From Bradyrhizobium sp. BR 10289 (GTDB taxonomy: Bacteria; Pseudomonadota; Alphaproteobacteria; Rhizobiales; Xanthobacteraceae), in assembly GCF_019455385.1 (NCBI RefSeq), contig NZ_JACOFR010000017.1, forward strand, positions 62,001 through 126,000: a stretch of DNA of 64,000 bases, read 5' to 3'. A program made the position numbers and the translations under genes. Below the pieces are notes generated by a model that did no database searches, was not told the origin of the DNA, and saw only the letters and a program-made list of their open reading frames with translations. This document shows positions 25,808-32,937 of this stretch, one piece after another; the first letter of the stretch is position 1, and the number at the start of each line of letters is the position of its first letter.

Positions 25808-27109
25808 ATGGCGGGAGTGTTGCGCCACGTAGCCGGTATGGCTGCGGGAATTGGATTGGCGTCGGCCATCGCATCGCCGGCGCATGCGGCGGCAAGCGAG
25901 ATCAACACCGCCGACACCGCCTGGATGATCGTCGCCACCGCGCTGGTGCTGATGATGACGATCCCGGGGCTGGCGCTGTTCTACTCCGGCATGGTGCGCA
26001 AGAAGAACGTGCTCGCGACCATGGCGCAGAGCCTTGCGGCCGTGACGATCATCTCGATTCTCTGGGTCGCATTCGGCTATTCGCTGTGCTTCGTCGGCGA
26101 CGGCCCGTGGATCGGCTCGCTCGACCGCTGGTTCCTCGCGGGCATGACGATGGACAGCGTCAACCCGGCGGCGAAGACGATCCCGGAAGCGCTATTCATG
26201 CTGTACCAGATGACCTTCGCGATCATCACGGTGGCGCTGGTCGCGGGCTCGGTCGCCGACCGGATGCGGTTCTCGGCCTATCTGTTGTTCTCCGTCGGCT
26301 GGTTCATTTTCGTCTACATCCCGCTGGCGCATTGGGTGTGGGGTGGTGGCTTCCTCAACAGCATGGGCGTGCTGGATTTCGCCGGCGGTCTCGTCGTGCA
26401 TCTGTCGGCCGGCACTGCGGGCCTCGTCGCGGCCAAGGTGATGGGGCGCCGTCACGGCTATGGCACCGAAAATCTCTCGCCGTTCGATCTGTCGCTCGCA
26501 GTGATGGGTACCGGCCTGTTGTGGGTCGGCTGGTTCGGCTTCAACGGCGGCTCGGCGGGCGCGGCCAATTCGCGCGCGGTGCTCGCGATCATCGCGACGC
26601 ATCTGGCGGCCTGCTCGGGCGCGCTGACCTGGGGCGCGATCGAATGGTCGACCCGGCGCAAGCCCTCGGTGCTCGGCATGATCTCAGGCGCGGTCGCGGG
26701 CCTCGGCACCATCACGCCGGCCTCGGGCTTCGTCGCACCGTGGCATGGCATCGTCATCGGCATCGCCGCCGGCGCAATCTGCTACTGGGCCTGCACCTGG
26801 CTAAAGCACCGCTTCGACTATGACGATTCGCTCGACGTGTTCGGCGTGCACGGCATCGGCGGTCTCACCGGCACGCTGCTCGCCGGCGTGTTCGCCACCA
26901 GCGCGATCGGCGGCACCGCCGGCCTGGTCGAGGGCCATCCGCAACAGCTGTTGATCCAGCTCTATGGCGTCGCCGTCACCTTCGTCTGGGCGGCGGGCGT
27001 CAGCTTCATCCTGCTCAAGCTGGTCGGCCTGTTCGTGCCGCTCCGCGTCTCTCGCGAGCACGAGCTCGAAGGGCTCGATATCTCGCAGCACGGCGAAGCG
27101 CTTCAATAA
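25808..27109 (+). CDS. amtB: Ammonium transporter, copy 1
   Basis: A 433-residue inner-membrane ammonium channel of the Amt/Rh family. A signal-like N terminus (about 1-27) is followed by 11 predicted helices. Family motifs include MMTIPGLALFYSGMVRKKN, the first pore His in FAGGLVVHLSAGTAGLVAA and the second in SLDVFGVHGIGGLTG. ATG 25808 with GGGGGAA upstream fits better than the earlier start. It forms a glnK-amtB operon with the preceding gene. Copy 2 (29286) is about 50 residues longer. Confidence 0.95.
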   Translation: MAGVLRHVAGMAAGIGLASAIASPAHAAASEINTADTAWMIVATALVLMMTIPGLALFYSGMVRKKNVLATMAQSLAAVTIISILWVAFGYSLCFVGDGPWIGSLDRWFLAGMTMDSVNPAAKTIPEALFMLYQMTFAIITVALVAGSVADRMRFSAYLLFSVGWFIFVYIPLAHWVWGGGFLNSMGVLDFAGGLVVHLSAGTAGLVAAKVMGRRHGYGTENLSPFDLSLAVMGTGLLWVGWFGFNGGSAGAANSRAVLAIIATHLAACSGALTWGAIEWSTRRKPSVLGMISGAVAGLGTITPASGFVAPWHGIVIGIAAGAICYWACTWLKHRFDYDDSLDVFGVHGIGGLTGTLLAGVFATSAIGGTAGLVEGHPQQLLIQLYGVAVTFVWAAGVSFILLKLVGLFVPLRVSREHELEGLDISQHGEALQ

Positions 27110-27120
27110 TCGGCTTGCGC

Positions 27121-27146
27121 AACACATAAGTAAGTGCTTATGTGTT
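27121..27146 (+). promoter_or_regulatory. ArsR-type operator
   Basis: AACACATAAG (27121-27130) and CTTATGTGTT (27137-27146) are perfect 10-bp inverted arms around TAAGTG. The site ends 3 bp before the ArsR start codon. ArsR/SmtB proteins bind such AT-rich imperfect 12-2-12 palindromes, so autorepression by the adjacent regulator is the likely role. Its closeness to the ATG means the mRNA would be nearly leaderless. Confidence 0.7.
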
Positions 27147-27149
27147 GCC

Positions 27150-27464
27150 ATGATCGAAGCCGACATCTTCAAGGCCCTGGCCGACCCGACGCGCCGAAAA
27201 GTCTTCGAGAAGCTCGCTGGGGGCAGCCTGAATGCCAGCGCCTTGCGTGACGGGCTGGAGATCAGCCAGCCGGCGATGTCGCAGCATCTTTCGGTGCTGC
27301 GCGCGGCGGGCCTCGTGCGCGAGCAGCGGCAGGGCCGCTTTGTGAATTACGAAGTCGACCCGGACGGCATCGCCGCCATCGGGACCTGGCTTGCGCGCTA
27401 CCGCGCCTATTGGCCGAAGCGTATGGAAGCACTCGCTGACCTCCTGAAGGATATGGATCAATGA
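27150..27464 (+). CDS. ArsR-family transcriptional regulator
   Basis: A 104-residue winged-helix repressor. The sequence IFKALADPTRRKVFEKLAGGSLNASALRDGLEISQPAMSQHLSVLRAAGLVREQRQGRFVNYEVD holds the complete helix-turn-helix and wing. No metal-binding Cys are present, so it belongs to the branch paired with SRPBCC proteins and not to metal sensors. It overlaps the SRPBCC gene by 4 bp (ATGA), showing translational coupling. A perfect inverted repeat lies just upstream. Confidence 0.93.
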   Translation: MIEADIFKALADPTRRKVFEKLAGGSLNASALRDGLEISQPAMSQHLSVLRAAGLVREQRQGRFVNYEVDPDGIAAIGTWLARYRAYWPKRMEALADLLKDMDQ

Positions 27465-27817
27465 GCGACGCCGTCGAAGCCGATCGTTCCGACGCAAAGC
27501 TGGTGCTCGAATTCGAGTTCGATGCGCCGCCGGCAAAGGTCTGGCGCGCGATGACCATCCCTGAATTGCGCGAGCGCTGGCTGCCGGATTGCGATCTTGC
27601 GGGCACTGAGCCCGAAGCATTGGTCCCTGGCGAAGAGGTGCGCTACCGGCTTCGCGATTCCGAGCCGCCATATCGCGAAAGCCACGTCATCTTCCGGATC
27701 GAGCCGAATGTGTCAGGCGGCACGCGCTTTCGCATCATCCAGCAGGCCTGCGGGACCAGCGTAACACTGCCGCAAGCCGCCAACAGCAATTGCTGCCTGA
27801 CGCGCGCAGCGGCCTAA
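27461..27817 (+). CDS. SRPBCC domain protein (AHSA1-like), short
   Basis: A 118-residue START-like ligand-binding protein: LVLEFEFDAPPAKVWRAMTIPELRERWLPD is the usual beginning of the AHSA1/CalC branch, followed by GEEVRYRLRDSEPPYRESHVIFRIEPNVSGGTRFRII. The usual domain is about 140 residues; here the C-terminal long helix is missing and the last ~20 residues (QAANSNCCLTRAAA) are short and Cys-containing. It is translationally coupled to the ArsR gene. Such pairs are common, but ligands are rarely known. Truncation is possible. Confidence 0.8.
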   Translation: MSDAVEADRSDAKLVLEFEFDAPPAKVWRAMTIPELRERWLPDCDLAGTEPEALVPGEEVRYRLRDSEPPYRESHVIFRIEPNVSGGTRFRIIQQACGTSVTLPQAANSNCCLTRAAA

Positions 27818-27858
27818 CCACACAACGACGTCATCACTCAAAGACATGGAGGTCGCCG

Positions 27859-28461
27859 ATGCGCGACAGGCTTCAGCTCGTCCCCATGGTCGTCGAACAA
27901 TCCGCCCGCGGCGAACGCTCCTTCGACATCTATTCGCGGCTGCTGCGCGAGCGCATCATCTTCCTCAACGGCGACGTCAATGATGCGATGTCCGGCCTCG
28001 TCTGCGCGCAACTCCTGTTCCTGGAGGCGGAGAATCCGAACCGGCCGATCAACCTCTACATCAACTCCTATGGCGGCGTGGTCACCTCGGGCCTCGCGAT
28101 GTACGACACCATGCAATTCATCAAGGCGCCGGTTCACACGCTCTGCATGGGCACCGCGCGCTCGATGGGCTCGTTCCTGCTGATGGCCGGCGAGCCCGGC
28201 CATCGCGCCGCGCTGCCCAATGCCAGCCTCCACGTGCATCAGCCGCTCGGCGGCTTCCAGGGCCAGGCCTCCGACATCCTGATCCATGCCAACGAGATGC
28301 AGGAAACCAAGCGGCGCCTCATCCGCCTCTACGCGCAGCATTGCGGGCGCACGGAAGAGGAGGTCGAACGGACGCTCGACCGCGACCACTTCATGACCGC
28401 GGAGCAAGGGGTCGAATGGGGCTTGGTCGACCGGGTTTTTGCACAGCGCGACGCGGCCTGA
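27859..28461 (+). CDS. ClpP-family serine peptidase
   Basis: A 200-residue homologue of the Clp proteolytic subunit. The triad is complete: S102 in GTARSMGSFLLMAG, H127 in HVHQPLGGFQGQASDI and D176 in DRDHFMTAEQGVEWGLVD. The IGF-loop region and N-terminal axial loop differ from the main ClpP (IYSRLLRERIIFLNGDVND is kept). No ClpX, ClpA or trigger-factor gene is near, so this is probably a paralogue and not the housekeeping clpP that stands with clpX. GGAGG six bases before ATG 27859 is a strong ribosome site. It lies 41 bp after the SRPBCC gene. Confidence 0.9.
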   Translation: MRDRLQLVPMVVEQSARGERSFDIYSRLLRERIIFLNGDVNDAMSGLVCAQLLFLEAENPNRPINLYINSYGGVVTSGLAMYDTMQFIKAPVHTLCMGTARSMGSFLLMAGEPGHRAALPNASLHVHQPLGGFQGQASDILIHANEMQETKRRLIRLYAQHCGRTEEEVERTLDRDHFMTAEQGVEWGLVDRVFAQRDAA

Positions 28462-28908
28462 CGTCTGTCCGCATCCCTCAGCCGAATACCGTTCAAGGCG
28501 TCTTCGGCTGCTCAAGCTGATCGGGCGACTGCGCGCATCCGATGAGCAGGAACCCGTGCGCCCCGATATTTCGCAGCACGGCAGCGCCGTATGATAAGCA
28601 GTTGCTGTAATAAAATACCGTCACGCTGCCCGGCACGTGAGCAACATTGTGTCGACAGCCTGTCGTGCCTTTTTTGTGATCAGCTCTGATCATGTTTTAA
28701 GCGCGACGTAATAGCGCACCGCGCCGCAATACGCGTCAAGCGCGAAAACACCCGTTTTCATAGTCCGTTAGGCAATCCGCCCGATCTGGCACGGCATTTG
28801 ATTCTAGGGGGCGTGGCTGTGCCCGCGTAGTGAAACTTCTCCCTCGTGGCGAACCAGTCGAGAAACGCCCGGCCACGTCCGGACCGGGCCCAAGCGGGGA
28901 TAGGACCC
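28462..28908. other. Intergenic region upstream of glnK copy 2
   Basis: About 450 bp without a supported gene. Its right part holds the sigma-54-like site. The left part has lower GC, a TTTTTTGTG tract near 28670 and a leftward open frame ending at 28493 whose tail LLIGCAQSPDQLEQPKTP resembles a lipobox; too short and unsupported to call as a gene. Confidence 0.5.
28787..28801 (+). promoter_or_regulatory. Sigma-54-like promoter of glnK-amtB copy 2
   Basis: TGGCACGGCATTTGA matches the sigma-54 pattern TGGCACG-N4-TTGC at every conserved base except the last C of the -12 element. It lies 107 bp before the glnK start. NtrC-dependent expression under nitrogen limitation is the expected regulation for this operon; NtrC boxes were not confirmed. 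Confidence 0.55.
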
Positions 28909-29247
28909 ATGAAAATTGTTATGGCGATTATCAAGCCATTCAAGCTGGAAGAAGTCCGTGACGCCCTGACCGCCATCGGCGTTCACGGTCTTACGGTGAC
29001 GGAAGTCAAGGGATATGGCCGCCAGAAGGGCCATACGGAAATCTACCGCGGCGCTGAATATGCCGTGAGTTTCCTGCCCAAGATCAAGATCGAGGTCGCT
29101 GTCGCCTCCGACCAGGTCGACAAGACCATCGACGCCATCACGTCCGCTGCGAAAACCGGACAGATCGGTGACGGCAAGATCTTCGTCATCAACCTCGACC
29201 ATGCGGTTCGCATCCGCACCGGCGAGGCCGATGCCGCGGCCCTCTGA
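28909..29247 (+). CDS. glnK: Nitrogen regulatory protein P-II, copy 2
   Basis: A 112-residue PII protein with Y51 in the T-loop, TGQIGDGKIFV and RIRTGE, as in copy 1. It differs from copy 1 mainly at residues 52-60 (AVSFLPKIKIEVAV) and 70-80, the strands around the T-loop base. It stands 38 bp before amtB copy 2 and behind a sigma-54-like promoter, so this pair is the better candidate for nitrogen-limited induction. The start is set at the conserved MKIVMAIIKPF; an in-frame ATG 63 bp upstream would add a non-family leader. Confidence 0.95.
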   Translation: MKIVMAIIKPFKLEEVRDALTAIGVHGLTVTEVKGYGRQKGHTEIYRGAEYAVSFLPKIKIEVAVASDQVDKTIDAITSAAKTGQIGDGKIFVINLDHAVRIRTGEADAAAL

Positions 29248-29285
29248 TTTCGCGCTCAAACCATTACCAATCAGGAGTGAATAAA

Positions 29286-30734
29286 ATGACGTTCAAGCGT
29301 CCCACTGGCGCGGGATTGGCGGCTCTCGCAGTCGGCCTGTTCGCTGCGACCGCAGCCTATGCCGAGCCAACGGTCAACAAGGGAGACAACGCCTGGATGC
29401 TGACATCGACAGTCCTCGTGCTGTTGATGACCATCCCCGGCCTCGCGCTGTTTTACGGCGGCCTCGTCCGTTCCAAGAACATGCTCTCCGTTCTGATGCA
29501 GGTGTTCTACACCGTCTGCGTCGTCACCGTGATCTGGGCCGTCTACGGCTACAGCCTCGCCTTCACCGGCGGTTCCGACTTCATCGGCGGCTTCTCCAAG
29601 GCCTTCATGATGGGCGTCACCACCGACTCGAAGGCCGCGACCTTCTCGGTCGACGCCAACATCTCGGAGCTCATCTATATGTGCTTCCAGATGACCTTCG
29701 CGGCGATCACGCCCGCCCTCATCGTCGGCGCCTTCGCCGAACGCATGAAGTTCTCGGCGATCGCTCTCTTCATTCCGCTCTGGGTCACGCTGATCTACTT
29801 CCCGATCGCGCACATGGTCTGGTACTGGCCCGGCCCGGACGCGATCCAGGATGCTGCCAAGGCGCTCGCTGCTGCGGCTGACGGTGCGGCGAAGACCGCG
29901 GCGCAGGCCAAGCTCGACGAGATCAACGCCGACGCCGGCTGGATCTTCAAGAAGGGCGCGATCGACTTCGCTGGCGGCACCGTGGTGCACATCAACGCCG
30001 GCATCGCCGGTCTCGTCGGCGCTCTCCTGATCGGCAAGCGCACCGGCTACGGCAAGGAGCTGATGGCTCCGCACTCGCTGACCATGTCGATGATCGGCGC
30101 CTCGCTGCTCTGGGTCGGCTGGTTCGGCTTCAACGCCGGCTCCAACCTCGAAGCCAACGGCGGCGCTGCGCTCGCCATGACCAACTCCTTCGTCGCCACC
30201 GCGGCCGCCGCGCTGTCGTGGATGTTCGCGGAGTGGATCGTGAAGGGTCATCCGTCGGTGCTCGGCGTCATCTCCGGCGCTGTCGCGGGTCTCGTGGCCG
30301 TCACGCCTGCCGCCGGCTTCGCCGGTGTGATGGGCGCGATCGTCCTCGGCCTCGTCGTCGGTGTGGTCTGCCTGTTCTTCTGCACCGTCGTGAAGAACGC
30401 CCTCGGCTACGACGACTCGCTCGACGTGTTCGGCGTGCACTGCATCGGCGGCATCGTCGGCGCGCTCGGCACCGGCATCCTCGTCAACCCGGCGCTGGGT
30501 GGTGCAGGCATCATCGACTACACCGCCATTCCGCCGAAGGTTGCCGATTACGACTTCGCGGCGCAGATGATCTCCCAGGTCTGGGGCGTCTGCACCACGC
30601 TGGTGTGGTCGGGCATCGGTTCGGCGATCCTCTACAAGGTCGTCGATGTGATCGTTGGCCTCCGCGCCAATGTCGAGAGCGAGCGTGAAGGCCTCGACAT
30701 CACCGAGCACACCGAGCGCGCCTACAACATGTAA
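29286..30734 (+). CDS. amtB: Ammonium transporter, copy 2
   Basis: A 482-residue Amt protein with a cleavable-type signal (ATAAYAEP, about residue 25), then 11 helices. The pore His are in FAGGTVVHINAGIAGLVGA and SLDVFGVHCIGGIVG. It has an extra Ala-rich periplasmic insert (AAKALAAAADGAAKTAAQAKLDEI, about residues 195-220) absent from copy 1, which explains the length. AGGAG eight bases before ATG 29286 decides the start; GTG 29277 overlaps it. A strong terminator follows. Confidence 0.95.
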   Translation: MTFKRPTGAGLAALAVGLFAATAAYAEPTVNKGDNAWMLTSTVLVLLMTIPGLALFYGGLVRSKNMLSVLMQVFYTVCVVTVIWAVYGYSLAFTGGSDFIGGFSKAFMMGVTTDSKAATFSVDANISELIYMCFQMTFAAITPALIVGAFAERMKFSAIALFIPLWVTLIYFPIAHMVWYWPGPDAIQDAAKALAAAADGAAKTAAQAKLDEINADAGWIFKKGAIDFAGGTVVHINAGIAGLVGALLIGKRTGYGKELMAPHSLTMSMIGASLLWVGWFGFNAGSNLEANGGAALAMTNSFVATAAAALSWMFAEWIVKGHPSVLGVISGAVAGLVAVTPAAGFAGVMGAIVLGLVVGVVCLFFCTVVKNALGYDDSLDVFGVHCIGGIVGALGTGILVNPALGGAGIIDYTAIPPKVADYDFAAQMISQVWGVCTTLVWSGIGSAILYKVVDVIVGLRANVESEREGLDITEHTERAYNM

Positions 30735-30818
30735 CCTCTCCTCCCGGGCGCGGTTCTCCTCGGGGCCGCGTCCAGAACTACGGTTTGGGCACATACCCGG
30801 CAATGCCCCGACCGTTGA

Positions 30819-30853
30819 GGGGCTCCAGCGCAAGTTGGAGCCCCTTTCTTTTT
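30819..30853 (+). terminator. Rho-independent terminator after amtB copy 2
   Basis: GGGGCTCCA (30819-30827) and TGGAGCCCC (30836-30844) form a perfect 9-bp stem with an 8-nt loop, followed by TTTCTTTTT. It lies about 85 bp after the amtB stop codon. Confidence 0.92.
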
Positions 30854-30954
30854 GGCAAATTTTCTTTTTCGGCAGGTGCGCAAGAAAAAGATTGCCATTC
30901 CAGATTGCCGGCGCAGAAATATCGACCACAACGAACAAAAACCGGGAGCTCGTC

Positions 30955-31359
30955 ATGCGATTGGAAGGCGGATGCTATTGCGGTGAGGTGCGCTACGTCT
31001 CGGAGGGCGATCCGATGATGCAGGCGCAGTGTCATTGCCGCGAGTGCCAGTACATCTCGGGCGGCGCGCCCAACACCTTCATCGCGATGCCGGCGGCCGG
31101 CTTTAGTTACATCCTGGGGCAACCCAAGCAATTCACGCGTAAGGATCTCGAACGCGCTGTCACGCGCGAGTTCTGCGCTGAGTGCGGCACGCACCTCGTG
31201 ACCAAGGTTCCGGGCCTGCCCGCCGCGATCCTCAAGGTCGGCACGCTGGACGAGCCGGAGCAATTCAAGCCGCAGATGGCGATCTACACTTGCGACAAGC
31301 AGGAATTTCACGCGATCCCCGCCGGCATGACGACGTTCGAGAAGCTGCCGGGACACTGA
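30955..31359 (+). CDS. GFA family (CENP-V/GFA domain) zinc protein
   Basis: A 134-residue protein with the full zinc pattern of the glutathione-dependent formaldehyde-activating (GFA) family: C7-x-C9, C26-x-C28-x2-C31 and C74-x2-C77. The family's name comes from an enzyme proposed to speed S-hydroxymethylglutathione formation, but most members have unproven roles. GGGAG precedes ATG 30955. It is alone, between the amtB terminator and a repeat element. Formaldehyde handling is only a family-based guess. Confidence 0.88.
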   Translation: MRLEGGCYCGEVRYVSEGDPMMQAQCHCRECQYISGGAPNTFIAMPAAGFSYILGQPKQFTRKDLERAVTREFCAECGTHLVTKVPGLPAAILKVGTLDEPEQFKPQMAIYTCDKQEFHAIPAGMTTFEKLPGH

Positions 31360-31713
31360 GCGCATGATGCGCTTGGATGAATCGATTGGCCGCGAGGTCG
31401 GTGCACCTCTCCCGCTTGCGGGAGAGGTCGGCGCGTCCCGGGCGATGCGAAGCATCGTCCCGCGCGCCGGGTGAGGGTTCTCTCCTCTTGGGGGTTCTCG
31501 ATTGGGGAGACACCCTCTTCCCGGCCCTCCCCCGCAAGCGGGCGAGGGAGCGCGCTGCTCTGAAAGTCCCATCCGGGTCACGGAAATGACTCTTGATGGC
31601 GCGGAAAGCCGATGGTTAATCGCGTCTTAACCTCGCCCTATCTATGGTGAACTGAACCGTTTCCCGCCGGCGCTTATGTGCGACCGGCTGTTCCAAGAGT
31701 ACTGGCGCCCAGA
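31360..31713. other. Intergenic region dominated by a repeat element
   Basis: No gene seen. The stretch 31404-31555 is the repeat annotated separately. The rest, up to the aminotransferase start, has a few AT-rich pieces (GGTTAATCGCGTCTTAAC near 31612) that may include the downstream promoter. Confidence 0.5.
31404..31555. repeat. Complex palindromic repeat (CACCTCTCCCGCTTGCGGGAGAGG type)
   Basis: Several nested hairpins: CCTCTCCCGC/GCGGGAGAGG with a TT loop, GATGCGAAGCATC, CGGGCG...CGCGCG arms, and CCCTCCCCCGCAAGCGGGCGAGGG near the end. The pattern is that of repeated intergenic elements known in many rhizobia. A short related hairpin, CCTCTCCCCACGGGAGAGG, is at 44690-44708. Confidence 0.7.
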
Positions 31714-32928
31714 ATGGCTATGACCGCTTCATCCCGTGCGCCGCAGGGCGGTGGTAGCTCCAATTCGGCACGCTCGCCCTTTGTCCGGCTGAACGAGCTG
31801 CTGGCGCCCCATCAACCCGGCAAGCCATTGATTTCGCTCGCGGTCGGCGAACCGCAGCATCCGGTGCCCGATTTCGTCGGCCCGGTGCTTGCCAAGCACA
31901 TCGCCGATTTCGGCCGCTACCCGATGAACCAGGGCACCGAGCCGTTCCGCAACGCCGCGAGCGCCTGGCTGTCATCGCGCTTCAAGCTGCCGCGCGCGCT
32001 CGATCCCCGAAGCGAAATGCTCGTCCTCAATGGCAGCCGGGAAGGGCTGTTCCTCGCCGCGATCGCAGCCGCGCGCTATGTCGGCCCGAAGCCCGGCAAG
32101 CCCGCCATCCTGATGCCGAACCCGTTCTATCCGGTCTATGGCGCTGGCGCCGATGCTGCGGCCTGCGAACAGGTCTATCTGCCGACCACGCTCGAAAACG
32201 GTTTCCTCCCCGATCTCGACGCCCTCGACGAGGCGATTCTGGCGCGCACTGTGGCGTTCTATCTGGCCTCGCCTGCCAATCCGCAGGGCTCGGTCGCATC
32301 GCGCGATTATTTCACGCGCCTGAAGCAGCTCGCCGATCGCTACAATTTCATGATCCTCAGCGACGAGTGCTACTCCGAGATCTACACCCGCGAGGCGCCG
32401 GGCAGCGCGCTCGAATGCGCCGGCCCCGATTTCACCCGCGTGGCTGCATTCCAGTCGCTGTCGAAGCGCTCCAACCTGCCGGGCATGCGTGTCGGCTTCG
32501 CCGCCGGCGACAAGAGGTTCATCGGCTTGTTCCTCGAGCTGCGCAACATCGCGGCGCCCCAGGTTCCGGTGCCGCTCCAGCATGTCGCGATCGCTGCTTA
32601 CGGCGATGAAGTGCATGTCGAGGAGAACCGCCGGCTCTACCGGATCAAGTTCGATCTCGCCGACCAGATCATTGGCAATCGTTACGGTTATCGCCGGCCC
32701 GATGCCGGCTTCTGCGTCTGGCTCGACACGTCCGAGCTCGGCGACGACGTGTCGGTGTGCCTGAAACTCTTCAAGGAAGCAGGCGTGCGCGTGGTGCCCG
32801 GCAGCTTTCTGGCGCGGCAGCAGCCCGACGGATTCAATCCGGGTGCGGGCTACATTCGCCTTGCGCTGGTGCAGGATAGCGAGACCACGGCGCAGGCGTT
32901 GCATCGCCTGGTCGAGACTCTGGGTTAG
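31714..32928 (+). CDS. PLP-dependent class I/II aminotransferase
   Basis: A 404-residue fold-type I aminotransferase. The PLP Lys is K251 in SLSKRSNLPGMRVGF; other family parts are NPFYPVYGAGADAA, ASPANPQGSVAS and ILSDECYSEIYT with the cofactor-ring Asp and Tyr. Closest in look to succinyl-diaminopimelate/LL-diaminopimelate-type aminotransferases of the lysine pathway (DapC-like), but the substrate is not decided. ATG 31714 or 31720 starts the protein. It ends 9 bp before ftsK and is likely co-transcribed with it. Confidence 0.9.
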   Translation: MAMTASSRAPQGGGSSNSARSPFVRLNELLAPHQPGKPLISLAVGEPQHPVPDFVGPVLAKHIADFGRYPMNQGTEPFRNAASAWLSSRFKLPRALDPRSEMLVLNGSREGLFLAAIAAARYVGPKPGKPAILMPNPFYPVYGAGADAAACEQVYLPTTLENGFLPDLDALDEAILARTVAFYLASPANPQGSVASRDYFTRLKQLADRYNFMILSDECYSEIYTREAPGSALECAGPDFTRVAAFQSLSKRSNLPGMRVGFAAGDKRFIGLFLELRNIAAPQVPVPLQHVAIAAYGDEVHVEENRRLYRIKFDLADQIIGNRYGYRRPDAGFCVWLDTSELGDDVSVCLKLFKEAGVRVVPGSFLARQQPDGFNPGAGYIRLALVQDSETTAQALHRLVETLG

Positions 32929-32937
32929 GCGGGGCCC

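Noticed and set aside
28493..28693. A 66-codon leftward frame ending LLIGCAQSPDQLEQPKTP, which looks like a lipobox
   Set aside because: A lipobox-like LIGC alone is weak, there is no ribosome site at a suitable start and no neighbour support; left as intergenic.
29271..30956. A 561-codon leftward frame opposite amtB copy 2
   Set aside because: Shadow of the ammonium transporter; it reads as Asp/His/Arg-rich repeats with no motif.
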